The notes under the pieces are model-generated. The model worked only from the letters and a program-made list of their open reading frames with translations, did no database searches and was not told the DNA's origin. Positions 17,310 through 26,219 of a stretch of DNA of 64,000 nt are shown here, one piece after another (the first letter of the stretch is position 1; each line of letters starts with the position of its first letter). A program made the translations under genes and the position numbers. The stretch is from Methylobacterium sp. E-066 (GTDB lineage: Bacteria > Pseudomonadota > Alphaproteobacteria > Rhizobiales > Beijerinckiaceae), in the NCBI RefSeq assembly GCF_022829635.1, contig NZ_JAKSYO010000069.1, positions 1 to 64,000 of the forward strand. The letters are read 5' to 3'.

Positions 17310-18506
17310 TCAGCCCCCGCGCAGGGCCTCGAGAACCTTGCCGCCGGGGCGGCCGGTGGGGGTCATGCCGAGCTTGCGCTCCACATCCTTGATCGCGTCC
17401 CGGGTCTTCTGGCCGACCTTGCCGTCCGGCTCGCCGACATCGTAGCCGCGGGCGGCGAGGCGAGTCTGGAGATCGCGCCGCTCGGCCCGGGACAGGGGCG
17501 GATCGTCGGTCGGCCAGGCGGCCTGGACGCCCGTCTTGCCGCGCAGGCGGTCGGACAGGACCGCGATGGCGAGCCCGTAGGATTCGGCCGCGTTGTACGA
17601 GTAGATCGCGTCGAAGTTCTTGGTGACCAGGAAAGCCGGCCCGTCGATGCCGGCGGGCGCGATGATGCCGGCCGCGCCCTCGCCCGAGAGCGGGCGCCCG
17701 TCCACCCGGGTCACGCCGAGGGAGGCCCAATGGGCGATCGGCTTCTTGTTCTTGCGCCCGGCCGCGCCGACGCTGAAGCTGCGGGGCAACTTCACCTCGT
17801 AGCCCCAGACCTGGCCGTTCTGCCACTTGGCCACGTGCAGGAAGTTGGCCGTGGAGCCGACCGCATCGGCCACCGAATCAACCACGTCGCGCCGCCCGTC
17901 GCCGTCGCCGTCGACCGCGAGCCGGTGATAGGTGGTCGGCATGAACTGGGTCTGGCCGAAGGCGCCGGCCCAGGAGCCGGTGAGCCGCTCCGGCGCGATG
18001 TCGCCGCGCTCGATGATCCGCAGAGTCGCGATCAGCTCGGACCGGAAGAAGTCGCGGCGGCGGTTGTTCGAGCAGGCGAGCGTCGCCAGCGACTGCACCA
18101 GCGGCATCTTGCCGAGGTTCTTGCCGAAATTCGATTCGACGCCCCACACCGCCGCGATCGTGTAGCGGTCGACCCCGTAGCGCGACTCGGCCTGGGCCAG
18201 GGCGGACGCGTTCTGCCGCATGGCCGCGCGCCCGTCCTCGACCCGCTCGTCGTCCACGAGTGCCGCCATGTAGTCCCAGATCGGCGTCTTGAACTCGGGC
18301 TGCGCCTGCGAGAGTTCGATCACCTTGTCGTCGAAGCTGATGCCGCGGGTGGCCGCCTGGAAGGTCTGGGCCGACACCCCGGCCGCCGCCGCCTGCCCCT
18401 GGATACCGGCGAGGCAGGAGTCGAAATCCGCGCGCGCCGGCACCGCAGCGAGGCCCGCGAGCAGACCGAACCCGAGCGCGACGCCCGATCCGAGGTGATT
18501 CCGCAT
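17310..18506 (-). CDS. Lytic murein transglycosylase (MltB family) with peptidoglycan-binding domain
   Basis: 398-aa exported enzyme that cleaves the MurNAc-GlcNAc bond to leave 1,6-anhydro ends. Signal peptide 1-26 (ends PARA-D), SLT type-2 catalytic domain about 27-320 with the catalytic Glu124 in AVWGVESNFGKN and the family motif SWAGAFGQTQFMPTTY, then a PG_binding_1 domain about 335-398. The ATG at 18506 is preferred because the signal peptide follows directly; the frame stays open to 18677 but those residues are not signal-like. No lipobox cysteine is seen, so it is probably soluble in the periplasm. It lies between two chemoreceptor genes without an obvious functional tie. Confidence 0.92.
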   Translation of the reverse strand: MRNHLGSGVALGFGLLAGLAAVPARADFDSCLAGIQGQAAAAGVSAQTFQAATRGISFDDKVIELSQAQPEFKTPIWDYMAALVDDERVEDGRAAMRQNASALAQAESRYGVDRYTIAAVWGVESNFGKNLGKMPLVQSLATLACSNNRRRDFFRSELIATLRIIERGDIAPERLTGSWAGAFGQTQFMPTTYHRLAVDGDGDGRRDVVDSVADAVGSTANFLHVAKWQNGQVWGYEVKLPRSFSVGAAGRKNKKPIAHWASLGVTRVDGRPLSGEGAAGIIAPAGIDGPAFLVTKNFDAIYSYNAAESYGLAIAVLSDRLRGKTGVQAAWPTDDPPLSRAERRDLQTRLAARGYDVGEPDGKVGQKTRDAIKDVERKLGMTPTGRPGGKVLEALRGG

Positions 18507-18902
18507 CCTGGCGTTCCCGTTCGACGTCCGTTGTATGGGGGTCGAATCAGGCAATACCAGGGTTAAGGACCGGTTAGGCCGCACCGAATCCACCGGCCTG
18601 GCTGACTGGCCGGACGCCGCGGCGCGGCTCCCGTAGTCCGTGCCGTGAAATTCAGTCGTCCGGTCGCGGCCTCGCAACGGAATGAGATTTGACGGCAGAT
18701 TTAGTTTGCGAATGATCGATATATTGATTGTTGCAAATTTCTCTCGACGAATACTTTTTCAAAGTGCCAATAAAGTAAAATATCGACCATTGTGTAATCG
18801 GGGATCCGGTCGGATTGCGCCGATTCTTGACGGCAACTTATTAATCCACGACTGTCTATATGAAAGAGAATCAATTTCGGACATTGGGAGGAAATCTGGA
18901 CC
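18507..18902. other. Divergent intergenic region, AT-rich on the chemoreceptor side
   Basis: About 396 bp between the divergent transglycosylase and chemoreceptor genes. Bases 18680-18850 are AT-rich, resembling the leader of the other chemoreceptor at 16850-17010. No gene supported. Confidence 0.5.
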
Positions 18903-20585
18903 ATGCGCCTTGCAGATCTATCGATTGCGAAGAAAGTCGTTGGCGCATTCGCGATATTGATCATCATCGCCCTTGGAGGTGGGATTATCAACCACCGAAA
19001 ACTATCCTTCATCCAATCCTCGATCGGATGGTCGAAGCATACTTACGACGTCCTGAACGTGAACGCGTCCCTGATCACCACGATGGTCGATCGGGAGACC
19101 GGCCTGCGGGGCTATCTGGTGACCGCCGACCCGGCGTTCCTCGCGCCGTATCGCAGCGGCACGCAGGCCTTCGACGCGACCCTGCAGCGGCTCCGGACGC
19201 TGACATCGGACAATCCGGCGCAGCAGGCCCGCATCGCCGAGGTCGAGACCCTGGCGAAGCGCTGGCAGGCCGACATCGCCGAGCCGGAGATCGCCCTGAT
19301 GGGTGAGCCGAGTACCCAGGCGGAGGCCCGCGCACGCGTGGGTGCCGGCGCCGGCCGGGCGCTCATGGACGCCATTCGCGCCAAGGGTGGGGAGATCGAG
19401 GCGACCGAGCGCACCCTGCTGACGGCCCGGCAGGCCGACGAGGCCGACGCCTTCTCGACATCCTACGCGGCGACGCTGCTGTCCCTCGTCGCCCTCCTGG
19501 CGACCGCCATCGCGGGCGCCCTCCTGCTGACCCGGCTCATCGCTATCCCGACGCGCGCGATGACGCTGGTGATGGGGGAGCTCGCCCGGGACAATCTCGA
19601 CATCACCGTCCCGAGCAGCGAACGCCGCGACGAGATCGGCCGGATGGCCGCGGCGGTCGAGGTGTTCAAGCAGGCGCTGATCGCCAAGCGCGCCGGCGAC
19701 GTGGCGGCCGCGCAGGAAGCCGACGCCAAGACCCGCCGCGCCGCCCATCTTGACGCGGTGGTGCACCGCTTCGAGACTGAAGTGTCCGGATTGACGCAAG
19801 CGCTGGCGGGCGCCGCCACGGAACTCGAGGCGACCGCGCAGTCGATGACCGGCATCGCCGAGGAGACCGACGCGCAGGCGCAGACGGTGGCGGGCGCCGC
19901 CGAGCAGGCCTCCTCAAACGTGCAGACCGTGGCCGCCGCGACGGAGGAGTTGTCGATCTCGATCCAGGAGATCAACAGCCAGGTCACCCGGGCGGCCCAG
20001 GCCGCGAGCGCGGCCTCGGACGAGGCGATCCAGACCGACGGCGCCGTGCAGGTTCTGGCCGAGAGCGCCGAGAAGATCGGCAGCGTGATCGCCCTGATCT
20101 CGCAGATCGCCGGACAGACGAACCTGCTGGCCCTCAATGCCACGATCGAGGCGGCCCGGGCCGGCGAGGCCGGGCGCGGCTTCGCGGTGGTGGCGAGCGA
20201 GGTCAAGGAACTGGCCGGCCAGACCACCCGCGCCACGGAGGAGATCGGCGCGCAGATCGGCGCGATCCAGACGGCGACCGGCCACGCGGTCTCGGCGATC
20301 CGGTCGATCGCCCGCATCGTCGGCGAGATCGCCACCAGCTCGACCGCGATCGCGGCCGCGATCGAGGAGCAGGGTGCGGCGACCCAGGAGATCGCCCGCA
20401 ACGTGCAGCAGGCTTCCTCCGGGACGGACCGGGTCACCGGCAACATCGTCGAGGTCCAGCGTGCCGCCGGCGAGACGGGCTCCGCGGCCTCTCAGGTCCT
20501 CGACGCGGCCCAGGGTCTCTCGCAGAACTCGAACGACCTCAGCCGTGTCGTCGCCACCTTCCTGGCGGACGTGAAGGCGGCCTGA
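18903..20585 (+). CDS. Methyl-accepting chemotaxis protein with CHASE3 domain
   Basis: 560-aa chemoreceptor. N-terminal membrane segment about 10-30, a CHASE3 extracellular sensor (signature [16 protein letters not shown] at about 63-78), second membrane segment about 190-212, HAMP about 213-265 and the signalling coiled coil with [21 protein letters not shown] intact. GGGAGG lies about 12 bases before the ATG. Its signalling half is closely similar to the Cache receptor at 15.1-16.8 kb while the sensor halves differ completely, pointing to domain swapping after duplication. Confidence 0.93.
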   Translation: MRLADLSIAKKVVGAFAILIIIALGGGIINHRKLSFIQSSIGWSKHTYDVLNVNASLITTMVDRETGLRGYLVTADPAFLAPYRSGTQAFDATLQRLRTLTSDNPAQQARIAEVETLAKRWQADIAEPEIALMGEPSTQAEARARVGAGAGRALMDAIRAKGGEIEATERTLLTARQADEADAFSTSYAATLLSLVALLATAIAGALLLTRLIAIPTRAMTLVMGELARDNLDITVPSSERRDEIGRMAAAVEVFKQALIAKRAGDVAAAQEADAKTRRAAHLDAVVHRFETEVSGLTQALAGAATELEATAQSMTGIAEETDAQAQTVAGAAEQASSNVQTVAAATEELSISIQEINSQVTRAAQAASAASDEAIQTDGAVQVLAESAEKIGSVIALISQIAGQTNLLALNATIEAARAGEAGRGFAVVASEVKELAGQTTRATEEIGAQIGAIQTATGHAVSAIRSIARIVGEIATSSTAIAAAIEEQGAATQEIARNVQQASSGTDRVTGNIVEVQRAAGETGSAASQVLDAAQGLSQNSNDLSRVVATFLADVKAA

Positions 20586-20612
20586 GCGGCGTGCACTGGA
20601 TCGAGCCGGAAA

Positions 20613-20639
20613 TCGCCCGATCGCACAGCGATCGGGCGA
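20613..20639. terminator. Bidirectional hairpin between convergent genes
   Basis: A 12-bp perfect stem (20613-20624 with 20628-20639, loop ACA) lies midway between the convergent chemoreceptor and leuD genes. A/T residues flank it only briefly, so termination efficiency is uncertain, but position and stability fit a shared terminator. Confidence 0.6.
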
Positions 20640-20666
20640 AGCTCTATTGACCCTGGACTGGCCCGA

Positions 20667-21269
20667 TCAGGCCCATTCCCGCGCCGCAAGCTTCTGCTCG
20701 TAGGCGTCGATCGCCGCGCCGCGCTGCAGGGTCAGGCCGATCTCGTCGAGGCCGTTCAGCAGGGTGTGCTTGCGGCCGCTGTCGATGTCGAAATGCAGGG
20801 TGCCGCCATCCGGCCCCTTGATCGTCTGGGCCGCCAGATCCACCGACAAGGTCGCGTTCGAGCCGCGCTCGGCATCCTCGAACAGCTTCTCCAGATCCTC
20901 CGGCGAGACCGTGATCGCCAGGATGCCGTTCTTCGCGCAATTGTTGAAGAAGATGTCGGCGAAGCTGGTGGAGATCACGCAGCGGATGCCGAAATCGGTG
21001 AGCGCCCAGGGGGCGTGCTCCCGGGAGGAGCCGCAGCCGAAATTGTCGCCGCAGACCAGGATCCTGGCGTTCCGGTAGGCCGACTTGTTGAGCACGAAGT
21101 CCGGGTTCTCGGAGCCGTCGTCCTTGTAGCGCATCTCGGCGAACAGGCCTTTGCCGAGCCCGGTGCGCTTGATCGTCTTGAGGTACTGTTTGGGGATGAT
21201 CCGGTCGGTGTCGACGTTGATGATCCGCATGGGCGCCGCGACGCCCTCCAGCGTGGTGAATTTTTCCAT
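20667..21269 (-). CDS. leuD: 3-isopropylmalate dehydratase small subunit
   Basis: 200-aa swivel-domain subunit that with LeuC isomerises 2- to 3-isopropylmalate in leucine synthesis. Typical segments: [49 protein letters not shown] and the ending [18 protein letters not shown]. Length is normal. No leuC lies in the window, so the two subunits are encoded apart, as in many alphaproteobacteria. It is followed upstream by the HisA-like gene in the same direction with a 65-base gap. Confidence 0.96.
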   Translation of the reverse strand: MEKFTTLEGVAAPMRIINVDTDRIIPKQYLKTIKRTGLGKGLFAEMRYKDDGSENPDFVLNKSAYRNARILVCGDNFGCGSSREHAPWALTDFGIRCVISTSFADIFFNNCAKNGILAITVSPEDLEKLFEDAERGSNATLSVDLAAQTIKGPDGGTLHFDIDSGRKHTLLNGLDEIGLTLQRGAAIDAYEQKLAAREWA

Positions 21270-21334
21270 CGTTCGAGGCTCTTGGAGGCTGGGTCTGGCG
21301 CCGGTTTAGCAGCCTCGGGGGCGGCCCGGAAGCG

Positions 21335-22069
21335 TCAGGCCAGATCCCCGGCCTCGGCGCGGCGCAGGGTGCCGTCGTGGAGCGCGGAGGCGACCAGCGC
21401 CCCGGCGATCCCGGCCGCGCGCAACGCCCGCAGGTCGTCCGGCCCGCGCACGCCCCCGGCCGCGTAGACCCGGCGGCCCGGCGCCCGCAGGGCCTGAAGG
21501 GCGTCGAGATCGGGGCCGGCCCCGGCACCGACCCGGGCGAGCGTCATCGCGATCACGTCCGGCGGCCAGAGGGACGGATCCTCGTGCAGCGCCGCCGGGC
21601 CGAGGCGCTCGGCGCCGCGCGTGTCGAGGGACAGAACGGCGCGATCCCCGAGACCGACGACCAGCCCGGTATCCGTCTGGCTCTCGCTGCCGATCACCGG
21701 CCGCCCCAGGCCGGCTGCGAGGAACGCCGCGATGCCGTCCTGTTCGGAAAACCCCGCATCCATCCAGAGGCCGACTCCCGGGCAGGCCCGGGCGATGGCC
21801 TCCAGCGCTGCCAGATTTGGCGCGGCACCGTCCATAATCGCGTCGAGATCCGCGACGTAGAGCGTCTGGGCCGGCCACGCATCGAGCAGCCCGCGCGCCA
21901 CGGCGGCGGGCTCGGATCCCTTTGCCAAGGGCGTCTCGATCGGGGCATAGGAAGTTCGCTCGCCCCGGCGCGCCCGCACCACGCGGCCGCCGCGCAGGTC
22001 GAGCACCGGGATCACCGCAAAGCCGGGGCGCCCGATTCCGTCATTCATTGAGGCGCTCGTCGCGGTCAT
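21335..22069 (-). CDS. HisA-like (beta/alpha)8-barrel protein, C1-cofactor context
   Basis: 244 aa. It shows the HisA/HisF half-barrel repeats: FAVIPVLDLRGGRVVRARRG near the N-terminus and VYAAGGVRGPDDLRAL near the C-terminus with a phosphate-binding-type GG. It is not the histidine-pathway HisA by its divergence and context. HisA-like proteins like this one are conserved in gene clusters for tetrahydromethanopterin or methylofuran cofactors in methylotrophs and methanogens, and the divergent neighbour belongs to the same set. The substrate is unknown to me. The start at 22069 abuts the divergent gene's start; an in-frame ATG at 22048 is an alternative. Confidence 0.72.
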   Translation of the reverse strand: MTATSASMNDGIGRPGFAVIPVLDLRGGRVVRARRGERTSYAPIETPLAKGSEPAAVARGLLDAWPAQTLYVADLDAIMDGAAPNLAALEAIARACPGVGLWMDAGFSEQDGIAAFLAAGLGRPVIGSESQTDTGLVVGLGDRAVLSLDTRGAERLGPAALHEDPSLWPPDVIAMTLARVGAGAGPDLDALQALRAPGRRVYAAGGVRGPDDLRALRAAGIAGALVASALHDGTLRRAEAGDLA

Positions 22070-23119
22070 ATGCGTATGCCAGGGGCAAAGACGATCGGGT
22101 GGGACCTCGGCGGGGTCCACGTCAAGGCCGCTTTGGTCGAGGATGGCCGGGTGGTCGCGGCGGCCCAGGTCCCGTGCCCGCTCTGGCAGGGCATCGCCGC
22201 CCTCGACGGGTCCCTGGCGGCCCTGCCGGACTGGGCGCGCGGCGCAGCGCAGCACGCCGTGACCATGACGGGGGAGCTGACGGATTGCTTCGCCGACCGG
22301 CGCGAAGGCGTCGCGGCGCTCTCGGGCTGGGCGGACACGCACCTGGCCGGCGGCGTGCGGATCTATGCCGGCCGCTCCGGCCTCGTCGCCCCGGAGGCCG
22401 CCGCGGCGGTGTTCGCGGACGTAGCCTCGGCCAATTGGCACGCCACCGCGGCGCTCGCCGGGCGGCACGCCCCGGACGCGCTGCTCATCGATATCGGCTC
22501 CACCACCGCCGACCTGATCCCGATCGTCCACGGCCACCCGGCCGCCACCGGCTACAGCGACGCCGAGCGGCTGGAGACGGGGGAGCTGGTCTATACCGGG
22601 ATCGTGCGCACGCCGGTGATCGCGCTCGCCGACCACGCCCCGTTCGCGGGCCGCCGCACCCGGCTGATGACCGAGACCTTCGCGCATATGGCGGATGTGT
22701 ACCGGATCCTCGGCCTGCTCCCCGAGGGCGCCGACCAGCAGGCCAGCGGCGACCGCAAGGGCAAGTCGGTCCCCGAGAGCGAGACCCGGCTCGCCCGGAT
22801 CGTCGGGCGCGACCGGGGGGAGGGCACGCCTGAGGCCTGGGCGCTGCTGGCGGCCTACTTCGCCGAAGCGCAACTGCGGCTGCTGCACGACGCCGCCGCC
22901 ACCCTGCTCAGCCGGCCCGAACTGGCCCCGGGGGCGCCGCTCATCGTCTGCGGTGCCGGCGCCTTTCTCGGGCCGCGCCTGGCCGAACGGCTGGGGCGCG
23001 AGGCCGTCCGGCTCGTGAGCCTGCTGCACGACCGGATCGCCGGGGAGCCCGACTGGATCTCGACCTGCGGGCCGGCCGTCGCCGTCGGCCTCATTGCCTC
23101 GGAGGACGCATTCGCATGA
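22070..23119 (+). CDS. Hydantoinase/oxoprolinase-family protein linked to H4MPT C1 pathway
   Basis: 349-aa ASKHA-fold protein. Phosphate loops TIGWDLGGVHVKAALV (about 8-23) and LLIDIGSTTADLIPIVHG (about 141-158) are the actin/hexokinase-type nucleotide motifs. It matches the family known as H4MPT-linked C1 transfer pathway protein, found in methanogens, methylotrophs and planctomycetes, where it is thought to serve cofactor synthesis; its reaction is not known to me. It overlaps the following small gene by 4 bases (ATGA) and begins exactly next to the divergent HisA-like start. Confidence 0.8.
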   Translation: MRMPGAKTIGWDLGGVHVKAALVEDGRVVAAAQVPCPLWQGIAALDGSLAALPDWARGAAQHAVTMTGELTDCFADRREGVAALSGWADTHLAGGVRIYAGRSGLVAPEAAAAVFADVASANWHATAALAGRHAPDALLIDIGSTTADLIPIVHGHPAATGYSDAERLETGELVYTGIVRTPVIALADHAPFAGRRTRLMTETFAHMADVYRILGLLPEGADQQASGDRKGKSVPESETRLARIVGRDRGEGTPEAWALLAAYFAEAQLRLLHDAAATLLSRPELAPGAPLIVCGAGAFLGPRLAERLGREAVRLVSLLHDRIAGEPDWISTCGPAVAVGLIASEDAFA

Positions 23120-23316
23120 GCGCCATCAAGATCCTGGCCCGAGTCCTGACGACCCGGGTCGGGCCGCATATCGAGCTGGCCGTGGAGACCGAAACCGGCG
23201 AGGTCCTGAAGGTGCTCGCCACCGAGGACCAGATCGACCGGCTCGTGGACGAGTTGGAGGACATGCTGAATTCGCCCGCCGAGCCGGATGACGGGGAGCC
23301 GCCGGAAGCGGCCTGA
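23116..23316 (+). CDS. Small conserved protein, C1-cluster follower
   Basis: 66 aa, acidic C-terminus (EPDDGEPPEAA). The start codon overlaps the stop of the hydantoinase-like gene, so it is translationally coupled to it. The central stretch VLATEDQIDRLVDELEDML reads as an amphipathic helix. No domain is recognised; a small partner of the upstream protein is the likeliest role. Confidence 0.65.
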   Translation: MSAIKILARVLTTRVGPHIELAVETETGEVLKVLATEDQIDRLVDELEDMLNSPAEPDDGEPPEAA

Positions 23317-23326
23317 GAGTTGGGGC

Positions 23327-24112
23327 ATGAGCCTGATCGCCGCCAAGATCGCCATCACGCCGACGCTGATGTGGGCGGTGTCGGCGGCGTCACGCCGCTG
23401 GGGCAGCCTGGTCGGCGGCCTGCTCTCGGGCCTGCCGCTCACCTCGGCACCGATCTCGATCTACCTCGCCGTCGAGCAGGGCGAGGGCTTCGCCGCCGAC
23501 GCCGCCATCGGCTCGGTGGAGGGGCTCGGGGCGGTGACCCTCTGCTACCTCGCCTACGCCCTCTGCGCCCCGCGAATGGGGCCGGTCGCGTCCCTCAGCG
23601 CCGCTTTGTCAGCCTTCGTGCTGAGCGGGATCGTGTTGCACGGGCTGATCCGGCCCGGCCTGTGGCTCGCCACAGCGATCGACGTTCCGGCCATGGCGCT
23701 CGTGGTGGCGCTGTGCCCGCGGGCGGCCGACCCCGATGCGCCGCGCCAGCGACCGCGACCGCCGCGCTGGGACATGCCGGCGCGCCTGGCGGCGGCGACC
23801 GCCCTCGTCCTGATGGTCTCCGGGCTCGCACCCTATCTCGGCTCGGGCCTCAGCGGGCTTTTGGCGCCGATCCCGATCATCTCCTGGCCGCTCATCGCCT
23901 TCGCCCGGTTCCAGGACGGCGTCCGCGCCTCCCTCGACGTGGTGCGCGGCAGCGCTCAAGGCGCGTTCGGCGTGCTGGCCTTCTACGTGTGCATCCACCT
24001 GTTGCTCGGGCAGACCGACATGATCACCGCCTACGCCGTGTCGATCGCCCTGTCGGCGGCCTGCGTGCTGCCGTGGCTGTTCGTGGGGCGACGCATCCGG
24101 GCAGCAGGGTGA
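23327..24112 (+). CDS. Integral membrane protein of unknown function
   Basis: 261 aa with about eight hydrophobic segments (for example TPTLMWAVSAASRRWG, GLGAVTLCYLAYALCA, LAAATALVLMVSGLAPYLG, GVLAFYVCIHLLLGQ). It begins 10 bases after the previous stop with a GAG...GGGG ribosome-binding site, so it is in the same operon as the H4MPT-linked pair. A SGLPLTSAPISIYLAVEQG motif near residues 34-52 recurs in uncharacterised membrane proteins. The start at 23327 is preferred to the longer frame from 23288, which would overlap the preceding gene. Transport is possible but unsupported. Confidence 0.7.
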   Translation: MSLIAAKIAITPTLMWAVSAASRRWGSLVGGLLSGLPLTSAPISIYLAVEQGEGFAADAAIGSVEGLGAVTLCYLAYALCAPRMGPVASLSAALSAFVLSGIVLHGLIRPGLWLATAIDVPAMALVVALCPRAADPDAPRQRPRPPRWDMPARLAAATALVLMVSGLAPYLGSGLSGLLAPIPIISWPLIAFARFQDGVRASLDVVRGSAQGAFGVLAFYVCIHLLLGQTDMITAYAVSIALSAACVLPWLFVGRRIRAAG

Positions 24113-24217
24113 GGTTGGCAAAGGGTGGCCTGCGTTCAACCCGCGGTCAGTTGCACGTGTCCTAGGAAACATGCGTAGCTGTCCTCCATCGAGAGGATCG
24201 TTTCGGGAGCGCGACTC

Positions 24218-24667
24218 ATGCGGAGCATGACCATCGAGCAGCTCCGCGCCACCAAAGTTGCAGGCGGGGTGGCGGGCGTGACGCTGAAAGGCGAGGGTGG
24301 GACGTTCCTCGTGGAGATTGCCACACGCAGCGGAAAAGCCGCCGTGCTGGCAAAGGCTCGTAGCAACGAGCCGCGCCGCTTCGGCAATCCGCTCGCGGCC
24401 TTGAACGTGCTGCGCGGCCTCGGCATTACCGTCGGCCATTTCGATGCCAGCGCCTGGAACCCGGCCGAGAAAGTACCAGCACCCGGCAATCGGGGCCGGG
24501 CCGAGGCCATGCGCAAAGCCCACCAAGCCGCCGCCTATTCGGACTGGCTCGCCGCCGAAATTCAGGACTCCATCGACGACCCGCGGCCGAACCTCTCGCA
24601 CAATGAGCTCATGGCCGAGCTGCGCGACGACCTGGCCGAGCTTGCGGCCGAGTCCGGGCGGACCTGA
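24218..24667 (+). CDS. PaaA-like antitoxin with an extra N-terminal domain
   Basis: 149 aa. The C-terminal third (AYSDWLAAEIQDSIDDPRPNLSHNELMAELRDDL) matches the PaaA-type antitoxins that wrap ParE/RelE toxins. The N-terminal about 100 residues form an extra domain (LKGEGGTFLVEIATRSGKAAVL, RRFGNPLAALNVLRGLGI) not present in the short PaaA proteins; it may supply DNA binding, which in other systems comes from a third protein. GGGAG lies 10-14 bases before the ATG. The toxin gene starts 23 bases after the stop. Confidence 0.75.
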   Translation: MRSMTIEQLRATKVAGGVAGVTLKGEGGTFLVEIATRSGKAAVLAKARSNEPRRFGNPLAALNVLRGLGITVGHFDASAWNPAEKVPAPGNRGRAEAMRKAHQAAAYSDWLAAEIQDSIDDPRPNLSHNELMAELRDDLAELAAESGRT

Positions 24668-24690
24668 AGAATCGCCGCCGGGCCTGACCG

Positions 24691-24999
24691 ATGCCGCCCG
24701 CGAAGGCGTCCTACCGGATCGCGTGGCGACCGAAGGCCCGCGAGGATCTGCGCGGCATCGTTCGGTACATCGGCCAAGACGATCCGGCCAAAGCCCGAGC
24801 CTTTGCGCAATCGCTCCACGACAAGACCTTGCCGCTGGCACGACACCCAAATCTCGGCCGACCGGGGCGGTCTGGTCTGCCGGACGCCGTGCGCGAGCTG
24901 ATCGCGCATCGGAATTACATCGTCTTCTATCGGGTGCTTCCCGAAGCGCGCATCGTGGAGATCCTGCGCGTGAAACACAGGGCGCAGCAGGCGCCGTGA
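24691..24999 (+). CDS. ParE/RelE-family toxin
   Basis: 102 aa with the ParE pattern: YRIAWRPKAREDLRGIVRYIGQDDPAKARAFAQSL, then LPLARHPNLGRPGR and VRELIAHRNYIVFYRV, ending ILRVKH. ParE toxins poison gyrase; RelE-like relatives cut mRNA, and the C-terminal catalytic set of RelE is not obvious here. It follows its antitoxin directly, so the pair should be co-transcribed. Confidence 0.85.
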   Translation: MPPAKASYRIAWRPKAREDLRGIVRYIGQDDPAKARAFAQSLHDKTLPLARHPNLGRPGRSGLPDAVRELIAHRNYIVFYRVLPEARIVEILRVKHRAQQAP

Positions 25000-25152
25000 C
25001 ATGAGACGAGGCCAGAGTCCCTTCGTTCGAGATCCGGGCGAGCGCGACCCGGGCACCTGGCATGATCATCGCCGACTCGGTCTCAGTCGCCCGGGCAGCG
25101 GGATCACAGGCTCGACATCACCCCAGTGTCCGGTTGAAGAACGCGGTCCGCT

Positions 25153-25947
25153 TCAATCGACCTGGTACAGGGCGACGCGGCCGATACCCTCGATGCCGAG
25201 CTTCTGAGCGCTCGCGCGCGACAGATCGATCATATAGTTCCGCTTGGCCTTGGTGTGCTCGTTGGTCCGATCCGTGATCTGAACGATGACCGAGCGGCCG
25301 TTACGGGTGTTGACGACCTTCACCTTCGTCCCGAAGGGCAGGGTGTGGTGCGCGGCCGTCAGCTTGTTCGGGTCGTAGGTCTCGCCGCTGGCAGTCCGGC
25401 CGGAGTGCTTGTACCAACTCGCCCGGCCGCTCCCGAGAAGTTTCGGCTTGGCCGTTGCCGCATCGTGTCCGGTCTGAGGATCGGGCGGTGCCGGCTGCTC
25501 CGCGACGGCTGCCGTGGTCGACGGCTCGGCACTGGAAGGCTCGGCGCTCGAAGGCTCCGATCGCGCTCCGGCAAGCCCATCCTGTGCCGACACCGGATCC
25601 ACAGTCTGGCCGAAGCGCCCCATGAGACCTGCCTGTTCCTGGCCAGCCGGATGAACCGAGGCCGGAAACGTCGGCTGTGCCGGCAGGCTGAAGGACGACG
25701 CCTCCGGCGGATCCGTATCCTCGAGCGATGAAGACAGGGAAGGCAGCTGCGTGGTGAACTGGCGGTACGTGAAGACCGGTGCTTCCCGCTTCAGGACGTT
25801 CACCTGTTCCAGGCCTGATCGGCTTTCCATGCCCGGCGATGGATCAGCCCGAGCCTCGGCGACGGGAACCGAGAGGATCGAAGCTAAGATCAGGACGCGA
25901 GCGACGCTTCGTCTGTTTTCGCCGCCAGGCCCGATCATAGCATTCAC
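25153..25947 (-). CDS. RlpA-like septal ring protein (DPBB domain)
   Basis: 264-aa exported protein. Signal-like N-terminus to about residue 33 (ARVLILASILSVPVAEARA), a low-complexity Ser/Pro/Ala linker with a repeated EPSSA word (about 125-145), and a C-terminal double-psi beta-barrel (GRASWYKHSGRTASGETYD, LPFGTKVKVVNTRNGRSVIVQITDR). RlpA proteins bind or cleave denuded glycan strands at the septum. There is no SPOR domain. The GTG at 25947 opens the frame; the ATG at 25938 with GGGTGA upstream is equally possible. Confidence 0.85.
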   Translation of the reverse strand: MNAMIGPGGENRRSVARVLILASILSVPVAEARADPSPGMESRSGLEQVNVLKREAPVFTYRQFTTQLPSLSSSLEDTDPPEASSFSLPAQPTFPASVHPAGQEQAGLMGRFGQTVDPVSAQDGLAGARSEPSSAEPSSAEPSTTAAVAEQPAPPDPQTGHDAATAKPKLLGSGRASWYKHSGRTASGETYDPNKLTAAHHTLPFGTKVKVVNTRNGRSVIVQITDRTNEHTKAKRNYMIDLSRASAQKLGIEGIGRVALYQVD

Positions 25948-26163
25948 CCGTGATTATTGATAATCGACGGACGCATAAATCGTTTCAGTCGCCTGAGTTC
26001 CACACAACTGCTAAAACCGCCGTTTGAGCGGCATCATCCTTCGGACGTAGCCCATCGGCCGAGCTTCCCGATCGGACAGCCGGACGTTCGCCCCCGTGTC
26101 GACCGCACCCCATACGGTGTGCTCGACCGATGTAGCCGCCTGTCGCGATCGAGTCGCGCAAAG

Positions 26164-26195
26164 AAAAACCCGCGGCCATGAGGCCGCGGGTTTTT
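26164..26195 (-). terminator. Rho-independent terminator of hpnH
   Basis: Arms AAAAACCCGCGGCC (26164-26177) and GGCCGCGGGTTTTT (26182-26195) with an ATGA loop: a 14-bp stem with U tracts on both strands, 25 bases beyond the hpnH stop. It can act in both directions. Confidence 0.9.
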
Positions 26196-26219
26196 CCCAA
26201 CACATCCGATGCGCGTGGA

